From: Prevotella sp.
GTDB taxonomy: Bacteria > Bacillota_I > Bacilli_A > ML615J-28 > CAG-313
Direction: 5' to 3'
NCBI GenBank assembly: GCA_023665755.1
Contig: JAMPDF010000001.1
Coordinates: forward strand, 75,437-139,436
Length of the DNA: 64,000 bases
Shown here: positions 25,939-33,352 of the stretch, in pieces
Layout: every line of letters begins with the position of its first letter
Numbering within the stretch: the first letter of the stretch is position 1
Program-made: the position numbers and the translations under genes
The notes under the pieces: generated by a model
What the model was told of the DNA's origin: nothing
What the model saw: only the letters and a program-made list of their open reading frames with translations
The model's database searches: none

Positions 25939-27003
25939 ATGAGTAATTTTGACGCATTAAAACATTATATTATGCCATCTGATATCTTAATGGATATGTT
26001 AGATATCTATCGGATTCTGGGCATGAATACAGAATACCAAAAAAAACTTGCTGCACAATCTGTATATTTAAGGCAAGCTGTAATTGAAAAGGATACCTTT
26101 TATGTGGCTAGCCTATTAGCAGTTGAGATTAGTGATCATCGATTACGTTTATTGATTACCAAGAATGCAGTGCCTAAGAGTAAGGAAGAGCAGACTGTAT
26201 TAGGCATTAAAAAAGTCATTCGATTGATTCAAGATCGATCTGCCGAAAAATATCCATTTAATGGCAGCGAACTGCTTGAATATTTGAATATCATTTATGG
26301 CAAAAATTCTCATCGATTTTCAAATGCATTATACGAAAAAGAAGAAGTGGAAAAACGTATGAGTGTACGGCTTGCGCTTGAAAAAATGTTTGAAGAATAC
26401 CATGAATATCATCAAGAAAAATGGTTTGAACCTATTTTTTTATCTGTTATTGCCTATATGGAAGTCATTAATATCAAAGCTTTTTCAAAAAATAACGAAC
26501 TTGCAGGAATATTGGCATTATACTATATGTTGTTGCGATTAGATGTTTTGACTTTCCGATATGTGAGTTTTTTTGAAATTTATATGCGCTTTAAAAAAGA
26601 GTTAGATACTGCTGTAGCAAGAGGAAGCATTTCGTATAAAGAAAGCTACCTTTCTACCACAGATACTGTACGATTGGTGTTTGAAATGATTCGGATAGGT
26701 TATGTTGAAATTGAAAAAATGATCAAAAATTTTGCTCACCTAGAGAGTGCGTTTAAAAGTGATGTCATTGAGGAGACGATACTCAAGAAAATGCCAACAT
26801 ATTTTACAAAAGAAGAAGTGCGCAGACTGCATCCTGATGCGAGTGATGCTACAATTAATCGCGTTTTGTTTAAACTGCGAGATGAACAAGTGATTATGCC
26901 ACTAGGTAAGGGCAGAAGCGCGAGATGGATGAAATTGATTTCTGATCAAGATCCAAGAATTATATTTGGAGGTCACTATGAGAAAACAACTGATGAAGAC
27001 TAA
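25939..27003 (+). CDS. Fic-fold-like protein with degenerate catalytic motif and C-terminal winged helix (tentative)
   Basis: A 354-aa cytoplasmic protein. The middle (about residues 75-235) has the helix pattern of Fic (AMP-transferase) domains. Where active Fic enzymes have HPFxDGNGR, this protein has KAFSKNNEL followed by AGILALYYMLLRLDVL, which matches the helix after that motif. All catalytic His, Asp/Glu and Arg positions are replaced, so enzymatic AMPylation is unlikely. The last 60 residues look like a winged helix (FTKEEVRRLHPDASDATINRVLFKLRDEQVI), as found at the end of many Fic proteins, suggesting a DNA-binding regulator. It overlaps the PHP phosphatase gene by 26 nt. The family assignment is by eye and could be wrong. 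Confidence 0.45.
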   Translation: MSNFDALKHYIMPSDILMDMLDIYRILGMNTEYQKKLAAQSVYLRQAVIEKDTFYVASLLAVEISDHRLRLLITKNAVPKSKEEQTVLGIKKVIRLIQDRSAEKYPFNGSELLEYLNIIYGKNSHRFSNALYEKEEVEKRMSVRLALEKMFEEYHEYHQEKWFEPIFLSVIAYMEVINIKAFSKNNELAGILALYYMLLRLDVLTFRYVSFFEIYMRFKKELDTAVARGSISYKESYLSTTDTVRLVFEMIRIGYVEIEKMIKNFAHLESAFKSDVIEETILKKMPTYFTKEEVRRLHPDASDATINRVLFKLRDEQVIMPLGKGRSARWMKLISDQDPRIIFGGHYEKTTDED

Positions 27004-27817
27004 TTACCATACGCACACTTATTTATGCAAACACGCCATTGGTGATGCTTCAGATTATGTCCGGCGGGCAGTAGAACTTCAATATGATGTAATAGCTATA
27101 ACTGATCATGGACCGTTTACAGATGAATTATCACGAATTGTTCATTCTAGGAGAATGTCTTTTGAAGAATATTGTCACGCATATTTACCAAGCCTTGAGT
27201 ATGCAAAAGATAGTTTCGGTCATAGAATTAAAATTTTATCTGGAATAGAGATCGAATATCTACATGCTCTAGATGCGTTGTATCCACAGTTTTTACATGA
27301 TTTGGATTTGCTTGTCTTAGGGCAACATTATATTCTAGATGACGATGGGACTTATAAAAGTGTATACGATCAACTTACATCTAGGCAAATTGAAATCTAT
27401 GGTAATACAATTGTAGAAGCAATTCAGACTGGAATGTTCGTGATACTTGCTCATCCTGAAATTTATGCATGGGATAAAGATGAATTTGATGAGAGCTGCC
27501 AGAAGGTGGCCGAAAAAATTATCGATGCGGCAGTGAAACATCATGTGGTTTTAGAAATTAATGCAAATGGTATTCGAAACGCCATTCATTTCAATAAAAT
27601 ACTAGATGATGGAAATGATTTTCCTTATCCAAGGCGTGCCTTTTGGAAAATGGCAAAAGCAAAAGGAGCTATGATTGTTGTTAACGATGATGCGCATGCG
27701 CCCAATCGAATCCAAGACCAATATACATTACAGGCATATCAATTTGCTGCAGAAGAAGGTATATCACTGCTTGATTTTGTTGATATTCAGTCATTTTATA
27801 GCAAACGAGATGAATAA
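26978..27817 (+). CDS. PHP-domain phosphatase (histidinol-phosphatase-like)
   Basis: A 279-aa metal-dependent phosphoesterase. The PHP motifs are visible: NYHTHTYLCKHA, AITDHGP, SGIEIEY, ILAHPEIY and VVNDDAHAP. The closest family is HisJ/HisK-type histidinol-phosphatase, but no other histidine biosynthesis gene is here, so it may act on another phosphate. The ATG at 26978 follows a GGAGG site by 5 nt; a second ATG at 26993 would give the more usual MKTNYHTHT start. It lies in an operon with the Fic-like gene and ends in a terminator. It is the last plus-strand gene before the strand switch. Confidence 0.85.
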   Translation: MRKQLMKTNYHTHTYLCKHAIGDASDYVRRAVELQYDVIAITDHGPFTDELSRIVHSRRMSFEEYCHAYLPSLEYAKDSFGHRIKILSGIEIEYLHALDALYPQFLHDLDLLVLGQHYILDDDGTYKSVYDQLTSRQIEIYGNTIVEAIQTGMFVILAHPEIYAWDKDEFDESCQKVAEKIIDAAVKHHVVLEINANGIRNAIHFNKILDDGNDFPYPRRAFWKMAKAKGAMIVVNDDAHAPNRIQDQYTLQAYQFAAEEGISLLDFVDIQSFYSKRDE

Positions 27818-27836
27818 AGATTCATTAATTAGATTT

Positions 27837-27863
27837 CGTCCTCTTAGAGAGGGCGTTTTTTTA
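27837..27863 (+). terminator. Terminator after the PHP gene
   Basis: CGTCCTCT (27837-27844) and AGAGGGCG (27848-27855) pair with one T-G wobble, followed by seven T. Confidence 0.82.
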
Positions 27864-27969
27864 TATTCTTTGATTTAATATTAATTCAACAATTAAGCTC
27901 TAAAAAAGGGGCTTTTTTCTTTTTTTACATTTAAAGTGAATAAAATACTTTGCTAAAATACAAGTTTTA

Positions 27970-27985
27970 AAAAAAGGCCTTTTTT
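27970..27985. repeat. Perfect A/T-GGCC-A/T palindrome
   Basis: Six A, GGCC and six T make a perfect 16-bp palindrome. As RNA it would fold poorly because the loop is too small, but flanking A and T allow a terminator-like hairpin in either direction. It may simply be a back-up terminator. Confidence 0.5.
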
Positions 27986-28142
27986 AGGCTTGAAATAACA
28001 AAGAAGATTAATGTGGTCATATACATAAAAAATGAGTTAGTTTATTTATCTAAAATGTCGATAATATTTCGATAAATGCTTAATTGCGAGTAGATGATAC
28101 AATTTATTATATCGTTTTGCACTTTTTCTACACATACAAATA

Positions 28143-28170
28143 ACTTCCTATAATATATATTATGTTAACT
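28143..28170 (+). other. dif: dif site (XerC/XerD chromosome-dimer resolution site)
   Basis: The 28-bp site has left arm ACTTCCTATAA (28143-28153), spacer TATATA (28154-28159) and right arm TTATGTTAACT (28160-28170). From memory this differs from the B. subtilis dif site at two positions, and the right (XerD-binding) arm differs from the Escherichia coli arm at one. The 11-6-11 layout, the position in a gene-free gap at the strand switch, and a xerD gene 2.5 kb away all agree. Two tyrosine recombinases act here with an FtsK/SpoIIIE-type translocase to resolve chromosome dimers at division. Confidence 0.94.
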
Positions 28171-28262
28171 AATAAAAAACATAAGTAAAAAGGGGATAAA
28201 ATTATATTTATTTGGTATGTGTAAAACTTTATCTATCCATCTTTTTTACTTTTATAACCTGA

Positions 28263-28308
28263 TATGGATAACTTGTGGACAATTCAAAAACGCATATAGT
28301 TTTCCACA
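28263..28308. repeat. Cluster of DnaA-box-like nonamers near dif
   Basis: TATGGATAA (28263-28271, complement of TTATCCATA), TGTGGACAA (28274-28282, complement of TTGTCCACA) and TTTTCCACA (28300-28308) each differ by one base from the DnaA box TTATCCACA. The cores TTGTGGA (28273-28279) and TCCACAA (28303-28309) also form an inverted repeat with a 23-bp spacer. Confidence 0.5.
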
Positions 28309-28477
28309 AATGGTGAAATGAATATTTATCAATGCTTAGTCATTCAGGCGCGCATATAATTAGTAAGGGGTAATTTATTAAAACTATTTTAGAAATTAGT
28401 TTTGTAAAACTGTTAAAGGTGTCTTATCAGTTATAAGTGTTTCTAAAGTATGAAATAGAATGTTGAAAAAGAAAAAA

Positions 28478-28507
28478 AGAAAACACTATTTTTGATAAGT
28501 GTTTTCT
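28478..28507 (-). terminator. Terminator of the hemW-spoIIM-xerD-deoB-hydrolase operon
   Basis: A 10-bp perfect stem (AGAAAACACT at 28478-28487 with AGTGTTTTCT at 28498-28507). Read on the minus strand it is followed by TTTTTTC and more T. It lies 75 bp after the hydrolase stop codon. Confidence 0.75.
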
Positions 28508-28582
28508 AAAATATATTCATTTTAAAGAAATTGAGTGAATAAATATTTGTCTTTTTTTATTTCGAACGCTCACAGAAGGCTT

Positions 28583-29485
28583 TTATCGAATGAATTTCAA
28601 GACATCATCAAATATTTCTTGTTTTTCAACCTCATTCAATGTCTCATGGCGCAAACTAGGATAGAGCTTCATTTTAACTTCTAACCCGGCTTTTGTATAG
28701 CGCTTGTATAATTTGTAGACAGATTTTCCAAAATTACTAACCGGATCTTCTGCCCCAGAGAAAATAAAAATTTTCGTATCTGCGCTAATTTTTTTGATGT
28801 TCTTTCGCTTATAACTATTTAATAAATAGTTTGCAATTGAATGATAGGTTTTATCTGCCACAGGTGCACCACAGAGCGGGTCAGCCTGATAGGCTATAAC
28901 ATTTTCTTGATTCTTTGATAGCCAGTTGAATTCTCCTGGTTCATTAAATTTCTTTTGAAAACCACCAAAGGTGAGTTGGTGAACAAATGGAGATGAATTA
29001 CTAGTATCCTTTTTTTGATAGGCTTTTTTGGTAATCCACTTCAACATATGATAACGAAAATCGCCCACATCAGTGCCTGATAAAATAACTTTATCAAAGT
29101 CATCTGGATAATGTTGGATATAGGACTGAGTAGAAATAGATCCCATACTGTGTGAAAATAGGACGCGTATACCTGTAAAGCAGTCATTCCACTCCTCACG
29201 AACCAATTTAATACTCTTGATCACTGCATCAATGAAGTCATAATCATTGATTTGACCCAAAGTTACAAGGTCTTCTGCTGATTCTCCATGTTGATAGTGG
29301 TCTTCAGCTAGTACAGTGAATCCGTGATCTGCTAGAAAATTAGCGAATTCATCATATCTTGTAACATGTTCGGACAAACCATGAGCAATTTGAACACATC
29401 CGATTTGTTTCACATTTGAATTTGTCCACTTATATACTACTAATTTTGCTTTTTCGTCAAATTTGATTTCAAATCTTTCTCTCAT
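28583..29485 (-). CDS. Alpha/beta hydrolase, monoacylglycerol-lipase-like
   Basis: A 300-aa serine hydrolase of the lysophospholipase/monoglyceride-lipase group. The oxyanion region is AHGLSEHVTRYDEFANFL, the nucleophile elbow is SHSMGS (Ser in place of the usual first Gly), the acid is likely Asp in SGAEDPVSNF, and the catalytic His is in LRHETLNE. No signal peptide is present, so it probably acts on cytoplasmic lipid esters. It is the last gene of its operon and its ATG overlaps the deoB TGA by 4 nt. Confidence 0.88.
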   Translation of the reverse strand: MRERFEIKFDEKAKLVVYKWTNSNVKQIGCVQIAHGLSEHVTRYDEFANFLADHGFTVLAEDHYQHGESAEDLVTLGQINDYDFIDAVIKSIKLVREEWNDCFTGIRVLFSHSMGSISTQSYIQHYPDDFDKVILSGTDVGDFRYHMLKWITKKAYQKKDTSNSSPFVHQLTFGGFQKKFNEPGEFNWLSKNQENVIAYQADPLCGAPVADKTYHSIANYLLNSYKRKNIKKISADTKIFIFSGAEDPVSNFGKSVYKLYKRYTKAGLEVKMKLYPSLRHETLNEVEKQEIFDDVLKFIR

Positions 29486-30687
29486 TTTTCTATTTCTCCT
29501 AAAATTGATTGGCCTATTGATGGCATTTTTACATGGAAGTTATCACAAATGGTTGCGGCAACAGTGGCAAATGTAGATGCATCAGGCAATACTTTTCCCT
29601 GAATTCTGGGTGAATAACCAATGAATGGAACATATTCGCGAGTATGATCCGTACCATGATGAATTGGATCATTTCCATGATCCGCAACAACAATGAGTAG
29701 GTCATCATCATTCATTTGATTCATCAAGATAGCTAAATCAGCATCGAACTCTTCAATTGCTTTACGGTATCCTTCCAAATCTCTACGATGTCCATAGAGG
29801 GCATCAAAATCTACAAGATTTGTAAAACAAATTCCTGTAAATTCTTGATTAAGACAATCAATTGTTTTTAGCATACCATCATGGTTGGACAAGGTTCGCA
29901 TTTTTTGAGTGATACCGTAACCGTCAAAAATATCGTTAATCTTACCAATAGCAATCGTTTCAAAACCTGCATCTGATAAGAAATTAAGAGCTGTTTGATC
30001 AAAAGGTCGAATGGCATAATCGTGTCGATTAGTGGTTCGTCTGAAATTATCTTTCGTTGTGCCAATAAATGGCCTTGCGATGATTCTACCAACCTGCCAA
30101 TCTTTATTTTCTAAAGTTATTTTTCTAGCATATGCACAGATTTGATACAATTCTTCAAGGGGAATGATGGATTCATTTGCGGCAATTTGCAAAACAGAAT
30201 CAGCAGATGTGTAAACAATCAAGGCTCCGGTTTGAAGCTGTTCTTCTCCTAATTGTTTGATAATTTCAGTACCACTAGCGCTACAATTGCCAATGATTTT
30301 TCGCTTGCTAAACCTTTCAAGTTGATCAATCAAAGCCTGAGGAAAACCACTATCTGTGAAGGAAGGAAAAGGATTAGTTACTTGGAGACCCATTAATTCA
30401 AAATGGCCTGTCAAAGTATCCTTTCCATTGCTCTGTTCTTGCATGCGAAATACCAATCCTTGGGGTGGAAAAACTGCACTAATTTTGGGATTCGGGCAAA
30501 TATTTCCAATGCCCAATGCCTTGAGGGTAGGTATGTTGAATGAGGTAGCATAGGTAGCAATGTGACCAAATGTATTCGCTCCAGCATCATTATATGCCTT
30601 CGCATCTGGTGCTTCTCCTATGCCCATAGAATCTGTTACGATGATAAAAATGCGTTTAAAACGATAAAAATTATTTTCTCTTGTCAT
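29482..30687 (-). CDS. deoB: Phosphopentomutase
   Basis: A 401-aa alkaline-phosphatase-superfamily enzyme that converts ribose or deoxyribose 1-phosphate to the 5-phosphate, linking nucleoside breakdown to central metabolism. Metal-binding motifs are TDSMGIGEAPDA near the N-terminus and VVADHGNDPIHHGTDHTREYVPF near the C-terminus; GKDTLTGHFE contains the phospho-Thr. In B. subtilis deoB (drm) also follows the xerD gene ripX. The start overlaps the xerD end by 17 nt. No purine nucleoside phosphorylase gene follows; a hydrolase takes that place. Confidence 0.96.
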   Translation of the reverse strand: MTRENNFYRFKRIFIIVTDSMGIGEAPDAKAYNDAGANTFGHIATYATSFNIPTLKALGIGNICPNPKISAVFPPQGLVFRMQEQSNGKDTLTGHFELMGLQVTNPFPSFTDSGFPQALIDQLERFSKRKIIGNCSASGTEIIKQLGEEQLQTGALIVYTSADSVLQIAANESIIPLEELYQICAYARKITLENKDWQVGRIIARPFIGTTKDNFRRTTNRHDYAIRPFDQTALNFLSDAGFETIAIGKINDIFDGYGITQKMRTLSNHDGMLKTIDCLNQEFTGICFTNLVDFDALYGHRRDLEGYRKAIEEFDADLAILMNQMNDDDLLIVVADHGNDPIHHGTDHTREYVPFIGYSPRIQGKVLPDASTFATVAATICDNFHVKMPSIGQSILGEIEK

Positions 30688-31573
30688 GGGGATGTGCTCC
30701 TTTATATACTTCTTTTAATTTTTGTTGCGATAAATGGGTATAAATTTGAGTAGTAGAAATGTCTTCATGTCCAAGCATTTCCTGAATATATCGTAAATCA
30801 GTACCTGCCTCCAATAAATGGGTAGCGAAAGTATGTCTCAGGGTATGGGGAGAAACTTCTTTTGTAATACCAGCTAATTGGCATTGCTCCTTCAAAATCA
30901 GAAAAAAACTTTGTCTAGAAAGTGGACCACCTAAATGATTTAGAAAAACATAACCACTATCTTTGGTAGGATGGACCAATTTAGGTCTAGCTTCAATGAT
31001 ATAGTCGCGAAGAATTTTGTTCGCATAATCATGGATAGGAACGATTCGTTCTTTATTCCCCTTGCCCTTTACAGAAATCATCTTGTTAGTCAAATGGAGA
31101 TCTGTTAGTTTCAAAGTAACTAATTCTGATACGCGTAATCCCGTTGCATACATCATTTCAATCATTGCTTTATTGCGGTGATGAATAGGTGTAGAATCGT
31201 TCAAGCTATCTAATAAGTTTAAGACTTCTTCTATGGACAAAACAGTCGGCAATTTCTTATCCAATTTGGGACTTGACAGATTCGATGCAGGATTCATTTT
31301 AGTGCGTCCTTCCAATAAAAGAAATTTGTGAAAACTTTTAATGGCGCTCAAAGCACGACTCGAGGAAGTTGCACTGTAGCCTAATTTTTTCAAATACGCC
31401 ATAAATTTTTGAATATGTTCAGTAGTAATGATAGTTATATCATCGAGCATCAGTTTGTTTTGAAGATAGTATAGATAGTTCTGTAAATCGCTGACATAGG
31501 ATTTTACAGTGTTTTCACTTTTCATCTTCTCTGAGACGAGATAATGTTGGTATTCAATGATTAAATCATCCAT
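30671..31573 (-). CDS. xerD: Site-specific tyrosine recombinase XerD
   Basis: A 300-aa tyrosine recombinase. The N-terminal SAM-like core-binding domain covers residues about 1-85. The catalytic residues are Arg147 (ATGLRVSEL), Lys171, His243 and Arg246 (SPHTLRHTF), His269 (LGHED) and nucleophile Tyr278 (QIYTHLS). Length, lack of extra domains and the spoIIM-xerD-deoB order identify it as chromosomal XerD rather than a phage integrase. With XerC (not in the window) it recombines the dif site found at 28143-28170. Confidence 0.95.
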   Translation of the reverse strand: MDDLIIEYQHYLVSEKMKSENTVKSYVSDLQNYLYYLQNKLMLDDITIITTEHIQKFMAYLKKLGYSATSSSRALSAIKSFHKFLLLEGRTKMNPASNLSSPKLDKKLPTVLSIEEVLNLLDSLNDSTPIHHRNKAMIEMMYATGLRVSELVTLKLTDLHLTNKMISVKGKGNKERIVPIHDYANKILRDYIIEARPKLVHPTKDSGYVFLNHLGGPLSRQSFFLILKEQCQLAGITKEVSPHTLRHTFATHLLEAGTDLRYIQEMLGHEDISTTQIYTHLSQQKLKEVYKGAHPHDKRK

Positions 31574-32126
31574 GGGATGCCTCCATAAAATTGAATTTTA
31601 GACAAGTTAAAAGGGAAAATACAATAATCCCTAGAGTAATCTTAACTAATACATTCCAATAATTTTCTTTATTTTGAAAAAGCTGATCCCTTCCGTTCAA
31701 AGAAAGAGCGATGCTTTTATAACTTGCGTATATCAAAATGGGTAATAGAATCACAATCTCTAAAGTGCCAAATTTGACATATTGAATAATACCAAAAAGG
31801 CCACTACTTTTGATGCATATGCCAATTGTGACACCCATCATAAAACTTTTAAAAAAGCCAATAAAATAGGCTACAATAAAGCCAAGTGGCAAAACACCGC
31901 AAACCCATAAAATAAAAAAGTACCAATAGTTTAAAGTAAATGTATGGATAAAAATTTCAACAAAAGATCGGGTACTTTTGGTAATAGTATAGACTTCTTT
32001 TTCTAATCGATTAGTGGAAAGGATGCCGACCAAAAAGCCTAATAAAATTACCATTATAATGGAGAGTAACTGTCTTTTAAATTGAATTGTAGGAGTCAAG
32101 TTGATCTTTTTTTTCAAATGAATCAT
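31566..32126 (-). CDS. spoIIM: Stage II sporulation protein M
   Basis: A 186-aa membrane protein with about five predicted transmembrane helices and the SpoIIM-domain pattern (FIHTFTLNYWYFFILWVCGVLPLGFIVAYFIGFFKSF begins the core). In B. subtilis SpoIIM is part of the SpoIIDMP machine that remodels peptidoglycan during engulfment. Its stop overlaps the xerD start by 8 nt, as part of the hemW-spoIIM-xerD-deoB-hydrolase operon. Related SpoIIM-domain proteins exist in non-sporulating bacteria, but position next to xerD matches the sporulation gene. Confidence 0.85.
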   Translation of the reverse strand: MIHLKKKINLTPTIQFKRQLLSIIMVILLGFLVGILSTNRLEKEVYTITKSTRSFVEIFIHTFTLNYWYFFILWVCGVLPLGFIVAYFIGFFKSFMMGVTIGICIKSSGLFGIIQYVKFGTLEIVILLPILIYASYKSIALSLNGRDQLFQNKENYWNVLVKITLGIIVFSLLTCLKFNFMEASHG

Positions 32127-32131
32127 CCATT

Positions 32132-33250
32132 CTAAATTATTTTTAAAAGAATGTGATTCGTAATATATAAATAGCGATGAGGTATAGCAATATGATTTTG
32201 TTTTTCTTCAAGCATCCCTTCTTCAAGAAGAAAAGGGATATGAGGAAAGACTTCCATTAATGACTTTTGAAATTTTTTTTGAAAGGCAAGTAAGTCTATA
32301 CCTTGAATTTTTCTTAGCCCTAATATAACTTCTTCTTTCATCGACTCCAATTCATCAATGTAATCATTTTCCTCCAATAAAACTTGTCCTTTTTGTATAC
32401 CATTAATATAAGAGAAAAGATTCCGTGTATTAGTAAAACGATGATGATTCACATAGGAACTAGAGCTTGTACCTATCGCATGATACGATTCACAATTCCA
32501 ATATATGAGGTTATGTTTCGATTCATAACCTATTTTGGAAAAATTACTTGTTTCATAGTGATGAAATTGATGACTTTTTAATGTATCTATAATCGTATAG
32601 TACATCTTTTCTTCCAAGGTCTCATCGACTAAGACCAGCTCTTGTTTTTGATATAAGTGATGAAATAGAGTGTGTTCTTCGAGAATTAGACTATAATATG
32701 AAATATGTTGAATCGGTAGTGATATAGCACAGGCCAAATCATTTATGACATCATCCAATGTCTCACCTGGAATAGCATACATCAAATCTATATTGATATT
32801 ACAGATTCCAACTTGATGAAAAAGGGCTATCTTCTTTTTTATTTCATCTAGAGTCGTAAATCTGTTGATAATCCGTTGTAAACGAGGAACAAAAGTTTGG
32901 ATTCCTATACTTATACGTGTAATATGGTGCTTTGCCAATACGCGAACTAACTCTTCAGTAATGTCCTCAGGATTGACTTCAATAGTTACTTCTTGGCAGT
33001 CAACCAGTGATATACCTGTTTCTATTCCTAATAAGAGTCGTTCTAAATCCTCTAGGCATAGACTAGAAGGTGTTCCTCCCCCGATATATACGGTATCGAA
33101 TGCGTATTGACTCAGATTTTTGATTTTCATCTCCTCTAAAAGAGCTTCTACATATTGTTTTTGATAAAATGAGTTAGATACACGTTTACAAAAATCACAG
33201 TAGGGGCAAATTTGATTACAAAATGGGATGTGTATATAAAGACCAAGCAT
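32132..33250 (-). CDS. hemW: HemW-like radical SAM protein
   Basis: A 372-aa radical S-adenosylmethionine protein. The iron-sulfur cluster motif is CNQICPYC near residue 11, followed by DFCKRV; the HemW C-terminal domain follows. HemW is related to oxygen-independent coproporphyrinogen oxidase (HemN) but lacks that activity and serves as a heme chaperone or has an unknown role. In B. subtilis this gene also lies next to lepA. No heme biosynthesis gene is in the window. It has its own promoter and heads an operon with spoIIM 5 nt downstream. Confidence 0.93.
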   Translation of the reverse strand: MLGLYIHIPFCNQICPYCDFCKRVSNSFYQKQYVEALLEEMKIKNLSQYAFDTVYIGGGTPSSLCLEDLERLLLGIETGISLVDCQEVTIEVNPEDITEELVRVLAKHHITRISIGIQTFVPRLQRIINRFTTLDEIKKKIALFHQVGICNINIDLMYAIPGETLDDVINDLACAISLPIQHISYYSLILEEHTLFHHLYQKQELVLVDETLEEKMYYTIIDTLKSHQFHHYETSNFSKIGYESKHNLIYWNCESYHAIGTSSSSYVNHHRFTNTRNLFSYINGIQKGQVLLEENDYIDELESMKEEVILGLRKIQGIDLLAFQKKFQKSLMEVFPHIPFLLEEGMLEEKQNHIAIPHRYLYITNHILLKII

Positions 33251-33266
33251 ATTCTCACCTAACTTT

Positions 33267-33295
33267 ATTATAACATAAAGCTCTTTTTTTGTAAA
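33267..33295 (-). promoter_or_regulatory. Promoter of the hemW operon
   Basis: On the minus strand TTTACA (33295-33290) and TATAAT (33272-33267) are 17 bp apart, with an AGGTGAG ribosome-binding site before the ATG at 33250. Confidence 0.75.
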
Positions 33296-33323
33296 TTAAA
33301 AGAGGAATTTGTGGTAAAAATTC

Positions 33324-33352
33324 ACAAAAAAAAGCGATAAAAATTATCGCTT
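33324..33352 (-). terminator. Terminator of lepA, overlapping its stop codon
   Basis: AAGCGATAA and TTATCGCTT (33352-33344 and 33340-33332 on the minus strand) form a 9-bp stem with a 3-nt loop, followed by a T-run. Confidence 0.8.

Larger units (their letters stand above)
27818..28582. other. Gene-free gap at the replication terminus and strand switch
   Basis: No credible coding region is present in these 765 bp, which separate plus-strand genes on the left from minus-strand genes on the right. The gap holds the PHP terminator, A/T-rich hairpins including a perfect 16-bp palindrome (27970-27985), a direct repeat TCGATAA (28058-28064 and 28069-28075), the dif site, three DnaA-box-like sequences, a short inverted repeat (28380-28403), and the terminator of the minus-strand operon. 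Confidence 0.85.

Noticed and set aside
28263..28308. Replication origin (oriC) suggested by DnaA-like boxes
   Set aside because: No dnaA, dnaN or other origin genes are nearby, genes converge instead of diverging, and a dif site is adjacent, so this is the terminus.
30671..31573. Phage or transposon integrase
   Set aside because: Length, conserved residues and the spoIIM-xerD-deoB order identify chromosomal XerD; no mobile-element genes or attachment repeats surround it.
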